Assembly: GCF_001428685.1 (NCBI RefSeq)
Contig: NZ_LMIK01000001.1
Location: 228,550-292,549 of the forward strand
Direction: 5' to 3'
DNA from: Lysobacter sp. Root76
GTDB taxonomy: Bacteria > Pseudomonadota > Gammaproteobacteria > Xanthomonadales > Xanthomonadaceae
DNA length: 64,000 nt
Shown here one piece after another: positions 24,371-33,593 of this stretch (positions are counted from its first letter, which is position 1; the number at the start of each line of letters is the position of its first letter). The notes under the pieces were generated by a model that worked only from the letters and a program-made list of their open reading frames with translations, did no database searches and was not told the origin of the DNA. The translations under genes and the position numbers were made by a program.

Positions 24371-24383
24371 TACCTTCGGACAA
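24371..24383. promoter_or_regulatory. candidate regulator site GTACCTTCGGACA
   Basis: This is the second copy of the motif at 16795-16807 (11/13 identical). It lies in the divergent region of the TonB receptor and permease genes, about 79 bp from the permease start and 113 bp from the receptor start. Confidence 0.45.
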
Positions 24384-24461
24384 TGCCCGCGCGCCGCCGC
24401 GATGCGGACACTGCGCCCCTACGCGGGGACAACCGCCCGCAGACGGGACTGGGACTGTTCA

Positions 24462-25859
24462 ATGGATTTTCTGATCGTGCTGGCCGCGCTGTGCTTCCTG
24501 ATGTTCGTGGCCTACCGCGGCTACAGCGTGATCCTGTTCGCGCCGGTGGCGGCGCTGGGCGCGGTGCTGCTGACCGATCCGTCGCTGGTCGCGCCGATGT
24601 TCACCGGCCTGTTCATGGACAAGATGGTCGGCTTCCTCAAGCTGTACTTCCCGGTGTTCCTGCTCGGCGCGATCTTCGGCAAGCTGATCGAGCTGTCCGG
24701 CTTCTCCAAGGCGATCGTGGCCGCGACCATCCGCCTGCTCGGCCGCGAGCGCGCGATGCTGTCGATCGTGGTGGTGTGCGCGCTGCTGACCTACGGCGGC
24801 GTGTCGCTGTTCGTGGTGGTGTTCGCGGTGTATCCGTTCGCGGCCGAGCTGTTCCGCCAGAGCGACATCCCCAAGCGCCTGATCCCCGGCACCATCGCGC
24901 TGGGCGCGTTCACCTTCACCATGGACGCGCTGCCGGGCACGCCGCAGATCCAGAACATCATTCCGGCCTCGTTCTTCGGCACCAACGCCTGGGCCGCGCC
25001 GTGGCTGGGCACGCTGGGCGGCGTGTTCATCCTGATCGTCGGCCTGAGCTATCTGAATTGGCGCCGGCGCGGCGCGCTCAAGGCCGGCGAAGGCTACGGC
25101 GACCAACTGCTCAACGAACCGGCGCCGTTCGTGGGCGGAAAGCTGGCCAATCCGGCATTGGCGATCCTGCCGCTGCTGCTGGTCGGCGTCGCCAACAAGC
25201 TGCTGACCTCGTGGATACCGAGCTATTACGGCGCCAGCCACAGCTTCGACCCGGCGGTGATCGGCAACACCGCGCCGGTGGTACAGGAAGTGGCCAAGGT
25301 CTCGGCGATCTGGGCGGTGGAAGGCGCGCTGCTGATCGGCATCCTCAGTGTGCTCGCCTTCGCCTGGAAGCCGGTGATGGCCGGTTTCGCCGAAGGCACC
25401 AAGTCGGCGATCGGCGGCGCTCTGCTGGCGGCGATGAACACCGCCTCCGAATATGGCTTTGGCGCGGTGATCGCGGCGCTGCCGGGCTTCCTGATCGTCG
25501 CCAATGCGCTGAGCTCGATCCCGAACCCGCTGGTCAACGAAGCCGTCACCGTGACCGCGCTGGCCGGCATCACAGGCTCGGCCTCCGGCGGCATGAGCAT
25601 CGCCCTGGCGGCGATGTCGGAGACCTTCATCGCCAACGCCAACGCCGCCGGCATCCCGATGGAGGTGCTGCACCGGGTCGCGGCCATGGCCTCCGGCGGC
25701 ATGGACACCCTGCCCCACAACGGCGCGGTGATCACCCTGCTGGCGGTCACCGGCCTCAGCCATCGCCAGGCCTACAAGGACATCTTCGCGATCACCCTGG
25801 TCAAGACCCTGGCGGTGTTCGTGGTGATCAGCCTGTACTACGCCACCGGACTGGTCTGA
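24462..25859 (+). CDS. GntP-type carboxylate permease
   Basis: 465 residues with about 12 membrane helices. Features of the GntP/ion transporter superfamily: FPVFLLGAIFGKLIELSGFS near residue 65, the conserved T-Y-G-G-V-S-L-F-V-V-V-F segment, T-M-D-A-L-P-G-T-P-Q-I-Q-N-I-I-P, and S-G-G-M-D-T-L-P-H-N-G-A-V near the C-terminus. Members carry gluconate, D-3-hydroxybutyrate and related hydroxy acids with protons. The latter would suit the nearby oligomer hydrolase and phaEC genes, but the sequence alone does not fix the substrate. The start ATG 24462 opens straight into the first helix. Confidence 0.82.
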   Translation: MDFLIVLAALCFLMFVAYRGYSVILFAPVAALGAVLLTDPSLVAPMFTGLFMDKMVGFLKLYFPVFLLGAIFGKLIELSGFSKAIVAATIRLLGRERAMLSIVVVCALLTYGGVSLFVVVFAVYPFAAELFRQSDIPKRLIPGTIALGAFTFTMDALPGTPQIQNIIPASFFGTNAWAAPWLGTLGGVFILIVGLSYLNWRRRGALKAGEGYGDQLLNEPAPFVGGKLANPALAILPLLLVGVANKLLTSWIPSYYGASHSFDPAVIGNTAPVVQEVAKVSAIWAVEGALLIGILSVLAFAWKPVMAGFAEGTKSAIGGALLAAMNTASEYGFGAVIAALPGFLIVANALSSIPNPLVNEAVTVTALAGITGSASGGMSIALAAMSETFIANANAAGIPMEVLHRVAAMASGGMDTLPHNGAVITLLAVTGLSHRQAYKDIFAITLVKTLAVFVVISLYYATGLV

Positions 25860-25926
25860 AGCCGCTGCGGGCGACGCCGCCCGCGTGCTATACGCTGAAT
25901 CGTATCCACAGCGCGCGCAGGCCCTC

Positions 25927-27159
25927 ATGCCGAGCTCCCCATCCGCGTCCGGCCGCAGCCGGGCGCGCAACGGCAACGACCTGCGCGGCATCAACCGCCT
26001 GACCATCGACGCGATCACCGGCGTCACCGACTTGGTCGAGGCGATGCACGCCAACATCAGTCGGCTGCCGGGCGTGCTCGGCGACGCCGCCGCCGGCCCG
26101 GCCCCCGGCATCGCCGGCCTGGTCTACCGCAGCGTGCGCGGGGTCACCCGTTTCGTCGGCGACGGCCTCGATCTGGCCTTCGCCAAGCTCGCGCCGCTGC
26201 TCGACGTGGTACGCCCACCGCCGCAACGCGAAGCCGTGGTCGCCGCCGTCAACGGCGTGCTCGGCGACCACCTCGACGCGACCCGCAATCCGCTGGCGAT
26301 CGAAATGCGCCTGCGCCACCAAGGCGTGACGCTGAAGCTGCGCCGCCGCGAGCTGGCGGCGGCCTTGCCCGAGGCCGGCGGCAAGCTGCTGGTGCTGGTC
26401 CACGGCCTGTGCATGAACGACCTGCAATGGGAGTACGCCGGCCACGACCACGGTGCCGCGCTCGCACGCGAGCTGGGCTACACGCCGCTGTACCTGCACT
26501 ACAACAGCGGCCGGCATATCTCGGTCAACGGGCGCGAGTTCGCCGCGCTGATGGAGCAACTGCTGCAGCACTGGCCGGTGCCGGTCGAGCGGCTGGCGAT
26601 CCTGTGCCACAGCATGGGCGGCCTGGTCGCGCGCAGCGCCTGCCTGGTCGCGCAGCAAGAGCAGTCGGACTGGCTGGCGCGACTGGATCGGCTGGTCTTC
26701 CTCGGTACCCCGCACCAGGGCGCGCCGCTGGAACGCGCCGGCAGCTGGGTCGACCGGCTGATCGGCCTGAGCCCCTATACCGCGCCGTTCGCGCGCCTGG
26801 GCAAGGTCCGCAGCGCCGGCATCCAGGACCTGCGCCATGGCAACGTGCGCGAAGAAGATTGGCTGGACGCGGACGGCGACGGCCGCGAGGACGGCCGCCT
26901 GCCCTCGCCGCTGCCCAAAGGCGTGCGCTGCCATGCGATCGCCGCGAGCACCGCCAGCGCACAGGCCATGCCGGGCGACGGGGAACTGCCCAAGGGCGAC
27001 GGTCTGGTCCCGGTCGCCAGCGCACTGGGCCGGCACCCGGATCGCGCCTACGATCTGCGCATCGCCAAGTCCCGCCAGCACATCGCTTATGGCGTGCATC
27101 ATCTGGAACTGCTCGGCGACGCCGGCGTCTATCGCCAGCTGCTGCGCTGGTTGGCCTGA
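25927..27159 (+). CDS. alpha/beta hydrolase (PGAP1/lipase-like)
   Basis: 410 residues without a signal peptide. The first 140 form a helical region. The hydrolase core then has L-V-L-V-H-G-L-C-M-N-D (oxyanion strand), the nucleophile elbow L-C-H-S-M-G-G-L-V-A-R, and L-V-F-L-G-T-P-H-Q-G-A-P-L-E-R typical of lipases and PGAP1-like esterases; the catalytic His is probably in the late H-I-A-Y-G-V-H-H-L. The first Gly of the usual G-x-S-x-G is Cys here. It follows the permease by 67 bp on the same strand and may be co-transcribed. The substrate is not known; cytoplasmic location is inferred from the lack of a signal. Confidence 0.8.
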   Translation: MPSSPSASGRSRARNGNDLRGINRLTIDAITGVTDLVEAMHANISRLPGVLGDAAAGPAPGIAGLVYRSVRGVTRFVGDGLDLAFAKLAPLLDVVRPPPQREAVVAAVNGVLGDHLDATRNPLAIEMRLRHQGVTLKLRRRELAAALPEAGGKLLVLVHGLCMNDLQWEYAGHDHGAALARELGYTPLYLHYNSGRHISVNGREFAALMEQLLQHWPVPVERLAILCHSMGGLVARSACLVAQQEQSDWLARLDRLVFLGTPHQGAPLERAGSWVDRLIGLSPYTAPFARLGKVRSAGIQDLRHGNVREEDWLDADGDGREDGRLPSPLPKGVRCHAIAASTASAQAMPGDGELPKGDGLVPVASALGRHPDRAYDLRIAKSRQHIAYGVHHLELLGDAGVYRQLLRWLA

Positions 27160-27169
27160 GCTTCGCGGC

Positions 27170-29329
27170 TCAGTCGGCGCGCGGCACGGCGTCCCAGGCC
27201 AGGCCTAGAGTGAAGCCGCGGCCGGCGCCGGGCTCGAAGTAGCGCGCATTGCCTTCGTTGACGATCACCGAGCCGACGTAGTCGCGGTCGAACAGATTGT
27301 CGATGCGCGCGAAGCCGCGCCAACCGCGCGCGTTGCGCGGGCGCCAGTCCAGGCGCAGCGCGTAGCGCGCGTTGCCGGCGACGGCGTCGGTATTGCGATC
27401 GTCGACCGCGATGCGGTCGCTGAAACGCCCTTCCAGCGCCGCAGCCAAGGCGCCCTCGCGCGAACGCCAGGCGATTTCGGCGTAGCCGTCGGCGCGCGGC
27501 ACACCGGGCACGCGGTTGCCGGCCGCGACCGTGCGCGTCGCGCCCTGCACGCCGTAGGCGAAGCTCTGTTCGAAGCGCGCGTCGATCCAGTTCGCCGCCA
27601 CCGCATAGCGCCACTGCTCGCCCCAGGCGCCGTCCAGGCCCAGTTCGATACCGTCGCGGCGGGTGCGGCCGGCGTTGGCGAAACTGGCGCGGCCGCCGCG
27701 GCTGTCGGCGGGCACGATCTCGTGCTCGCCTTCGACCCGGTACGCCGCCACGCTGAAGCGCCCACCGCCGTAGCGCCAGCGCAAGCCGAGTTCGGCGGTG
27801 TCGAAGCGCGCCGGACGCAGTTCGCGGTTGAAGCCGGCGCTGCCGTCGGCTCGATAGGCCAGTTCGGTCGCGGTCGGCGTTTCGAAGCCGCGGCCCACGC
27901 TGGCGAAAGCTTCGCCGTGCGCGAACGCGCGCGCCACGCCGACCGCCGCCGAAGTTTCGCGGTAGTCGGCAGCGCCGCCGTCGTCGCCGTTGCCCGGGGC
28001 GAAGTAGCGGTCGTCGGAACGGAAATCCAGCCGCGCATGCCGCGCCGCGCCGAGTACGGTCCAGCCCGGCGCCGGGGCGTAGTCGCCGATGGCGTACAGC
28101 TCGCGGTCGGAAATGCGGTTGCGCTCGTCGCGCCGCAACCGGCCGCGCACGCCGAGCCGGTCGCCGACGAAGTTCTCGTAGCCACGACGGTCCTCGTCCA
28201 GGCGCGCGAGTTCGACCCCGAGCGCGAACGCGCCGCGCGCGCCGCGCCAGCGGTGCCCGGCGTCGATGCCGGTCGACTGCCGGCCCAGATCGATCACGCC
28301 GCCGGCGCTGCCCGGCGCGGTCTGCGCCGCCACCGGCAAGGCCAGGTACTGCAGCGCGTCGCGCTCGATGCGGTAGCCGCCGATCCAGAACTCACGCCCC
28401 GGCGCGTAGTCGCGCTGCCAGCGCAGACCGGCCTGATGGTTCTCGATCCGCTTGCGGGTATCGAAACGCAGCGCGACCGCGTCGGTGCCGTGCGCATCGG
28501 CGCGCAGGCCGGCACGGTCCAGGCCCAGCGGGTCCTGGGTGTCGGGCTGCGACAGGGAATTCAGCACCAGACGCAGGCGCTCGCCCTCGCGCGGCGTCCA
28601 CTCGGCCACCGCGTCGAACTGCGAACGCTGCGCGGCGGAGTGCTCACGTTCGCCGTCGGTGCGGAAGCGGCTGGCGCCGACCCGGCCGCGCCAGCGTCCG
28701 TCGTCGCTGGCCGCGTCGGCCACCGCGCTCAGACGAAAACTGCCGTGATCGCCGCCCCAGGCCTGCAAGCTGGCGCCGCGCAGGCGTTCCAGATCGGTCG
28801 CGGCGACGATCGCGCCGCCGGCGGCGTTGCCGTACTGCAGCGCCAGCGGACCGCGCAGCACCTCGATCCGATCCAGCGCATCCAGCGGAAAGGTCGCCGC
28901 CTGGCCCTGCCCGTCGGCGGCCGAGGCCGGAATGCCGTCGACCACCAGGCGGATGCCGCGGATGCCGAAGGTCGAACGCGCGCCGAAGCCGCGGCTCTGC
29001 AGCTGCAGATCCTGGGCGTAGTTCTGGCGGTCCAGCACGCTGATTCCGGGCACCCGCGCGAGCGCCTCGGACAGATTCACCTGGCGCTGGCCAGCGCGCA
29101 GGGTTTCGCCGTCGATCGCGGTGACCGCGCCCGGGAAACTCGCCAGGGGGCGTCGCGGCGCGACCACCTCGACCGTGTCCAGGGTGCGCGCGTCCGGCAC
29201 GGCCTGCTGCGCCGATGCCGGCGCGGCTAGCAGCGCGCTCAAGAACAGGCCGCAGGCGACCGCAAGACAGCGCCGCTGCGGTCGCGCGTTTCGATACGAC
29301 GAGGCCAGGGCCGACGCGGGGCACGGCAT
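27170..29329 (-). CDS. TonB-dependent outer membrane receptor (second)
   Basis: 719 residues. Signal peptide around residues 20-40 (LAVACGLFLSALLAAPASA), TonB box LDTVEVVAPRR, plug with V-P-G-I-S-V-L-D-R-Q-N-Y-A-Q, R-G-F-G-A-R-S-T-F-G-I-R-G and D-R-I-E-V-L-R-G-P-L-A-L-Q-Y-G-N-A-A-G-G, then a beta barrel ending G-F-T-L-G-L-A-W-D. The plug resembles metal-chelate receptors more than the other receptor in this window does. It is convergent with the hydrolase gene (10 bp between stops). The leader carries short tandem repeats (29347-29382). Confidence 0.88.
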   Translation of the reverse strand: MPCPASALASSYRNARPQRRCLAVACGLFLSALLAAPASAQQAVPDARTLDTVEVVAPRRPLASFPGAVTAIDGETLRAGQRQVNLSEALARVPGISVLDRQNYAQDLQLQSRGFGARSTFGIRGIRLVVDGIPASAADGQGQAATFPLDALDRIEVLRGPLALQYGNAAGGAIVAATDLERLRGASLQAWGGDHGSFRLSAVADAASDDGRWRGRVGASRFRTDGEREHSAAQRSQFDAVAEWTPREGERLRLVLNSLSQPDTQDPLGLDRAGLRADAHGTDAVALRFDTRKRIENHQAGLRWQRDYAPGREFWIGGYRIERDALQYLALPVAAQTAPGSAGGVIDLGRQSTGIDAGHRWRGARGAFALGVELARLDEDRRGYENFVGDRLGVRGRLRRDERNRISDRELYAIGDYAPAPGWTVLGAARHARLDFRSDDRYFAPGNGDDGGAADYRETSAAVGVARAFAHGEAFASVGRGFETPTATELAYRADGSAGFNRELRPARFDTAELGLRWRYGGGRFSVAAYRVEGEHEIVPADSRGGRASFANAGRTRRDGIELGLDGAWGEQWRYAVAANWIDARFEQSFAYGVQGATRTVAAGNRVPGVPRADGYAEIAWRSREGALAAALEGRFSDRIAVDDRNTDAVAGNARYALRLDWRPRNARGWRGFARIDNLFDRDYVGSVIVNEGNARYFEPGAGRGFTLGLAWDAVPRAD

Positions 29330-29346
29330 GCGATTGCGATCCAAAA

Positions 29347-29411
29347 AGGTGCGGACAACGGGTGCGGAAAAACGGGTGCGGACATGATGCCATCCCGTTC
29401 GGACCGCACCC
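29347..29411. repeat. short tandem repeats in the leader of the second TonB receptor
   Basis: Three direct copies of (CG)GGTGCGGA at 29347-29355, 29359-29368 and 29373-29382, spaced 12-14 bp apart, are followed by an inverted copy GGACCGCACC at 29401-29410. They start 17 bp upstream of the receptor start codon, so they overlap the expected promoter or 5' leader. Confidence 0.55.
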
Positions 29412-29469
29412 GCCGACGACGTCACGTCATCGTCGGCGCACGTGCAAGCCGTCCGCGACCACGGCAGGA

Positions 29470-30537
29470 CTACCGCTTGTCGCCATTCAGATCGAAGCAG
29501 TGCTTGCCGGCCGGATGCGGCCACTCCCGCTCGTACCAGCCGTCTTTGCCGTCGGCGCCGGTGTCGGTGGCGAAGCTGGCGCACAAACGATAGGCATGGC
29601 CCGCGCCCGGCTCATAGGCATAGGGCGCGCCGCTGACCGGATCGGCATGCGGCAGGCTCACACCAGGCTGCTCGGCCAGCGTCTTCAGATCCGGCGGCAG
29701 ACGATCGTGCTGGATGACGTAGCCGGCCACCGCGGTGCGGATACGCTCGAAATCCTGCACGCGACGTTGATCCAGACGGATCAGCCGCTGCGCACCCGGC
29801 CCGCCGGTGATCCACAGCGCCGTCGCCACCGCCGCCACCATCACGGCGCCGGTCAGAATCAGCAGCCCGCGCCCCACCGCGCGTCCACCGGGGCCCTCGG
29901 TCTCCTCGCGCCGCAGGTCGCGCAGGTAGTAGCCGAACACCGTGCCGGCGATCGCGGCGACCACCAGCACCTTGAGCGCGAAGCGCAGGCTGAGCTCGCC
30001 GTCGAGCAGGTTGTAGACCAGCGCCGTCATGTCGCCGATCAGCACCGACGCAGCCACGAACAGAGTCAGATAGGTCAGCCAACGCCGCACCGGCGACAGG
30101 CGTTTGATCGGATAGCGCGCGACCTCGCCCGCCAGATAGGCGCTCACGAACGCGAACACCGGGAAGGAGATGATGACGGCCGCCACCGACCAATGGAGTT
30201 CCGGCCCCAGCCGGAAATGCAGTTGCTGGATCGGGTCCACCGGATCCGCCAGCCAGGTGTCGATCAGGTCGAACAGCAGGCTGCCCAGATTGAAAGCGAC
30301 GAAGTACAGCGTCGCGAACAGCACCAGATAGAGGAAGGCCTCGCGCGCGGACAAGGAAGCGCGCGGTTTCGGCACCGGCACCACGAAGCCCACGTCGGCA
30401 TAGGCATCGAGCACGCCGCGCGTCTGCTCGGAGGTCCAACCGGCCTGGCCCAGGGCCTGGGCGATCGCCTCCTTGGATTGGCCGCGCAACAGCGCTTCGC
30501 GTACGAACAGCTCCAGTTCCTGGGTTCCCGCCGCCAT
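29470..30537 (-). CDS. DUF5671-type membrane protein with pseudopilin-like C-terminus
   Basis: 355 residues. An N-terminal helical hairpin repeats as A-L-L-R-G-Q-S-K-E-A-I-A-Q-A-L-G-Q-A-G-W and resembles the short UBA-like domain seen before DUF5671. Then come about five membrane helices (residues 66-265). The last 90 residues contain F-E-R-I-R-T-A-V-A-G-Y, then L-P-x-D-L-K-T-L and a D-P-x-S-G-x-P-Y-x-Y stretch, recalling the globular part of type II secretion pseudopilins. Function is unknown. The start ATG 30537 has GGGAG about 10 bp upstream. Confidence 0.65.
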   Translation of the reverse strand: MAAGTQELELFVREALLRGQSKEAIAQALGQAGWTSEQTRGVLDAYADVGFVVPVPKPRASLSAREAFLYLVLFATLYFVAFNLGSLLFDLIDTWLADPVDPIQQLHFRLGPELHWSVAAVIISFPVFAFVSAYLAGEVARYPIKRLSPVRRWLTYLTLFVAASVLIGDMTALVYNLLDGELSLRFALKVLVVAAIAGTVFGYYLRDLRREETEGPGGRAVGRGLLILTGAVMVAAVATALWITGGPGAQRLIRLDQRRVQDFERIRTAVAGYVIQHDRLPPDLKTLAEQPGVSLPHADPVSGAPYAYEPGAGHAYRLCASFATDTGADGKDGWYEREWPHPAGKHCFDLNGDKR

Positions 30538-30771
30538 GCCCCGTTCTCCCTATTGGACGAGGCGAATCTAGCAGCTTCGCCAGCAAGGCTCCCGACGATC
30601 GCCAGGGTCTAGCCCTACGCTACCGGCGGGTGCGGGCGGAGCTACGTCCCGCTGCGCGTGCGGGGGCGGATGCGCGGGCTCGCACCGTGCGCGGGCCGGT
30701 ACTCGCAGCCGCACGTAGGCCAAGCCGCGATCGCGCGCCATCCCGGGCATTCGTCGTTCGCGGCAAACGCA

Positions 30772-30802
30772 CAAAAGAAAAGCGGGCCGAAGCCCGCTTT
30801 TC
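30772..30802 (-). terminator. intrinsic terminator after pnp
   Basis: AAAGCGGGC-TTCG-GCCCGCTTT (minus strand) is followed by TCTTTTG. It lies 25 bp past the pnp stop and closes the rimP-pnp transcript; since the arms are flanked by A and T runs it could also work in the other direction. Confidence 0.85.
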
Positions 30803-30826
30803 CGGAGTGCGGCGTTGCGCGTCGGC

Positions 30827-32935
30827 TTACTCGGCCGAGACGCCCTCGCCTTCCTCGACGGCCTTCATCGACAGGCGGATACGGCCCTGCTTGTCGACTT
30901 CCAGCACCTTGACCTTGACCACGTCGCCTTCCTTGAGCTTGTCGCTGACCTTCTCGACGCGCTCGTTGGAGATCTGCGACACGTGGACCAGACCGTCCTT
31001 TCCGGGCGAGATGGTGACGAAGGCGCCGAAGTCCATGATCTTGGCGACCTTGCCTTCGTAGATGCGGCCCGGCTCGACGTCCGAGGTGATCTGCTCGATG
31101 CGCGACTTGGCGGCCTGGCCGGCGAGCGCGTTCACGGACGCGATGGTGATGGTGCCATCGTCCTGGATGTCGATCTGGGTGCCGGTTTCCTTGGTGATCG
31201 CCTGGATCACCGAACCGCCCTTGCCGATCACTTCGCGGATCTTGTCGGGGTGGATCTTGATGGTGATCAGGCGCGGCGCGAAGTCGCTCAGTTCCGGACG
31301 CGGCGCGGTCAGCGCGTTGGCCATTTCGCCGAGGATGTGCAGACGACCGGCCTTGGCCTGGCCCAGCGCGACCTTCATGATTTCTTCGGTGATGCCCTGG
31401 ATCTTGATGTCCATCTGCAGGGCGGAAATGCCCGCGCTGGTACCGGCCACCTTGAAGTCCATGTCGCCGAGGTGATCCTCGTCGCCCAGGATGTCGGACA
31501 GGACGACGAAGTTGTCGCCTTCCTTGACCAGGCCCATCGCGATGCCCGCGACCGGCGCCTTGATCGGCACGCCGGCATCCATCAGCGCCAGCGAGCTGCC
31601 GCAGACCGAAGCCATCGAGGACGAACCGTTCGACTCGGTGATTTCCGACACGATGCGGATCGTGTACGGGAACTCTTCCATGGTCGGCATGACCGCGAGC
31701 ACGCCGCGCTTGGCGAGGCGGCCGTGGCCGATTTCGCGACGCTTCGGGCCCATCATGCGGCCGGCTTCACCGACCGAGTAAGGCGGGAAGTTGTAATGGA
31801 ACAGGAAGTGTTCCTTGTACTCGCCCGAGACGGCGTCGATGATCTGGCCGTCGCGCGCGGTGCCGAGGGTGGCGACCACGATGGCCTGGGTCTCGCCGCG
31901 GGTGAACAGCGAGGAGCCGTGGGTACGCGGCAGCACGCCGACGCGCGAGGCGATCGGACGCACGGTGTCGAGGGCGCGGCCGTCGATGCGGACCTTGGTG
32001 TCGAGCACCGAGTTGCGCATGGTCTGGTATTCGAGCTCGCCGAATTCCTTCGACAGCTCCGAGGTGCTCCAGCCGTCGGCTTCGGCGCGGCCGGCCAGGC
32101 GCTGCAGCACGTCCTTCTTGATCGCGCCGATGGCGTCGCGGCGCTGCAGCTTGTCGCGCACCTGGAAGGCGGCGTTGAGCTGGTCGCCCACGGCTTCCTT
32201 GAGCGCGGCGATGAGCGCTTCGTTCTTCGCCGGAGCTTCCCACGTCGACGGCTTGGTGCCGGCTTCGACGACGAGCTCGTTGATGATGTTGATGACCTTC
32301 TGCATCTCGCGATGGCCGAACATCACCGCGCCGAGCATGACGTCCTCGGACAGCATCTTGGCTTCGGATTCGACCATCAGCACCGCGTTCGAGGTACCGG
32401 CGACGACCAGCTCGAGCTCGGAGTCGGCCAGCTCGGCGGCGGTCGGGTTGAGCAGGTACTGACCGTTCTTGTAACCGACCTTGGCGGCGCCGATCGGCCC
32501 CTGGAACGGGGTGCCGGCCAGCGCGAGCGCGGCCGAGGCACCGATCAGGGCCGGGATGTCGCCGTCGATTTCCGGATTCATCGACATGACCGTGGCGATG
32601 ATCTGGACTTCGTTACGGTAGTCCTCCGGGAACAGAGGACGGATCGGACGGTCGATCAGACGCGAGATCAGCGTTTCCTTCTCGGTCGCACGGCCTTCGC
32701 GCTTGAAGAAGCCGCCCGGGATGCGACCGCCGGCGTAGAACTTCTCCTGGTAATCCACGGTGAGCGGGAAGAAGTCCTGGCCCTCGCGCGCGCTCTTGGC
32801 GGCGACGGCGGTCACCAGCAGCACGGTGTCCTCCATCTTGACGATGACGGCGCCGCCGGCCTGACGGGCGATTTCGCCGGTCTCCAGGGTCACCTGATGG
32901 TTGCCGTACTGGAAGGTCTTGGTAATTTTTGCCAC
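30827..32935 (-). CDS. pnp: polyribonucleotide nucleotidyltransferase (PNPase)
   Basis: 702 residues. This is the 3'-5' phosphorolytic exoribonuclease of the RNA degradosome. Two RNase PH domains (the second with [12 protein letters not shown] and G-R-R-E-I-G-H-G type motifs), a KH domain ([12 protein letters not shown]) and a C-terminal S1 domain ([17 protein letters not shown]) are in the usual order. Translation starts at GTG 32935 ([11 protein letters not shown]), with AAGGA 8 bp upstream; the open frame extends further, but nothing there resembles PNPase. It follows rpsO across a 264-bp leader. Confidence 0.97.
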   Translation of the reverse strand: MAKITKTFQYGNHQVTLETGEIARQAGGAVIVKMEDTVLLVTAVAAKSAREGQDFFPLTVDYQEKFYAGGRIPGGFFKREGRATEKETLISRLIDRPIRPLFPEDYRNEVQIIATVMSMNPEIDGDIPALIGASAALALAGTPFQGPIGAAKVGYKNGQYLLNPTAAELADSELELVVAGTSNAVLMVESEAKMLSEDVMLGAVMFGHREMQKVINIINELVVEAGTKPSTWEAPAKNEALIAALKEAVGDQLNAAFQVRDKLQRRDAIGAIKKDVLQRLAGRAEADGWSTSELSKEFGELEYQTMRNSVLDTKVRIDGRALDTVRPIASRVGVLPRTHGSSLFTRGETQAIVVATLGTARDGQIIDAVSGEYKEHFLFHYNFPPYSVGEAGRMMGPKRREIGHGRLAKRGVLAVMPTMEEFPYTIRIVSEITESNGSSSMASVCGSSLALMDAGVPIKAPVAGIAMGLVKEGDNFVVLSDILGDEDHLGDMDFKVAGTSAGISALQMDIKIQGITEEIMKVALGQAKAGRLHILGEMANALTAPRPELSDFAPRLITIKIHPDKIREVIGKGGSVIQAITKETGTQIDIQDDGTITIASVNALAGQAAKSRIEQITSDVEPGRIYEGKVAKIMDFGAFVTISPGKDGLVHVSQISNERVEKVSDKLKEGDVVKVKVLEVDKQGRIRLSMKAVEEGEGVSAE

Positions 32936-33156
32936 GTTGGGTTCCTTCGGTTCGATACGTTCCGGTCGGGGCCCTTGCCCCACCCGGTCGGCCGCCGTAA
33001 CGGCCTGCGGTTTGGTGTGCATCCTGGCCAGGTATCCGCCCTGGCCGGTCGCGCGGTCCGGCGGCGCCGGACCCGGGCCGAAGCGGTCCTGTAGACCGAA
33101 CGGCTGGCGCTGCATCCTGCATCGCCGCGGGCGCGGTTCCGGAGATTCCGATCCCG

Positions 33157-33190
33157 CAAAAGAAACCGCGGCGCATCGCTGCGCCGCGGT
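33157..33190 (-). terminator. rpsO terminator / pnp leader hairpin
   Basis: ACCGCGGCGCA-GCGA-TGCGCCGCGGT, an 11-bp perfect stem with 4-nt loop (33165-33190), is followed on the minus strand by TTCTTTTGC. It starts 9 bp past the rpsO stop. In enterobacteria the rpsO-pnp region has a terminator and RNase III-processed hairpin that PNPase uses for autocontrol; this one is in the same place. Confidence 0.85.
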
Positions 33191-33199
33191 CGGTATCGT

Positions 33200-33460
33200 T
33201 TAGCGGCGCAGACCGAGCTTCTCGATCAGGGCCTTGTAACGCTCGTTGTCTTTCCGCTTCAGGTAGTCGAGCAGGCTGCGGCGGCGGTTGACCATCTGCA
33301 GCAGGCCGCGCCGGCTGTGGTGGTCCTGCTTGTGCAGCTTGAAGTGACCGGTGAGCTGTTCGATGCGAGCGGTGAGCAGGGCGACCTGGACTTCCGGCGA
33401 GCCGGTGTCGTTGGCGCCGCGCTTGTTATCTTCGATGACTTTGCTGGTGTCGATGGACAT
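33200..33460 (-). CDS. rpsO: 30S ribosomal protein S15
   Basis: 86 residues, close to the standard 88-89. Full family pattern: [19 protein letters not shown][16 protein letters not shown], and [12 protein letters not shown]. It binds 16S rRNA early in 30S assembly. ATG 33460 follows AGAGAAG. Unlike in many relatives it is not directly behind truB; a 407-bp gene-free leader and one unrelated gene lie between. Confidence 0.98.
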   Translation of the reverse strand: MSIDTSKVIEDNKRGANDTGSPEVQVALLTARIEQLTGHFKLHKQDHHSRRGLLQMVNRRRSLLDYLKRKDNERYKALIEKLGLRR

Positions 33461-33562
33461 GATCTTCTCTTCCGATGCGCGGCCCGCAGAAGCGAATCGG
33501 TCGCGGCATTGCCGCCCCGACGCACCGCCTGGCCCGCCGTTTGCTATTGAGTAGGGATGCCG

Positions 33563-33593
33563 TTCAAGCCGAAGTGCTTGGGAAGTGCTTGAA
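33563..33593. promoter_or_regulatory. compact direct and inverted repeats upstream of rpsO
   Basis: GAAGTGCTTG occurs twice (33571-33580, 33582-33591; period 11), bounded by TTCAAGC (33563-33569) and GCTTGAA (33587-33593) as inverted arms. It is about 100-130 bp before the rpsO start, in the 33461-33867 gap that otherwise holds no gene I can support. It could be part of the rpsO promoter or a leader hairpin. Confidence 0.4.

Noticed and set aside
25927-27159. Intracellular PHB depolymerase
   Set aside because: The protein has an alpha/beta hydrolase core but lacks segments I recognise from PhaZ families; the PGAP1/lipase-like motif G-T-P-H-Q-G-A fits better.
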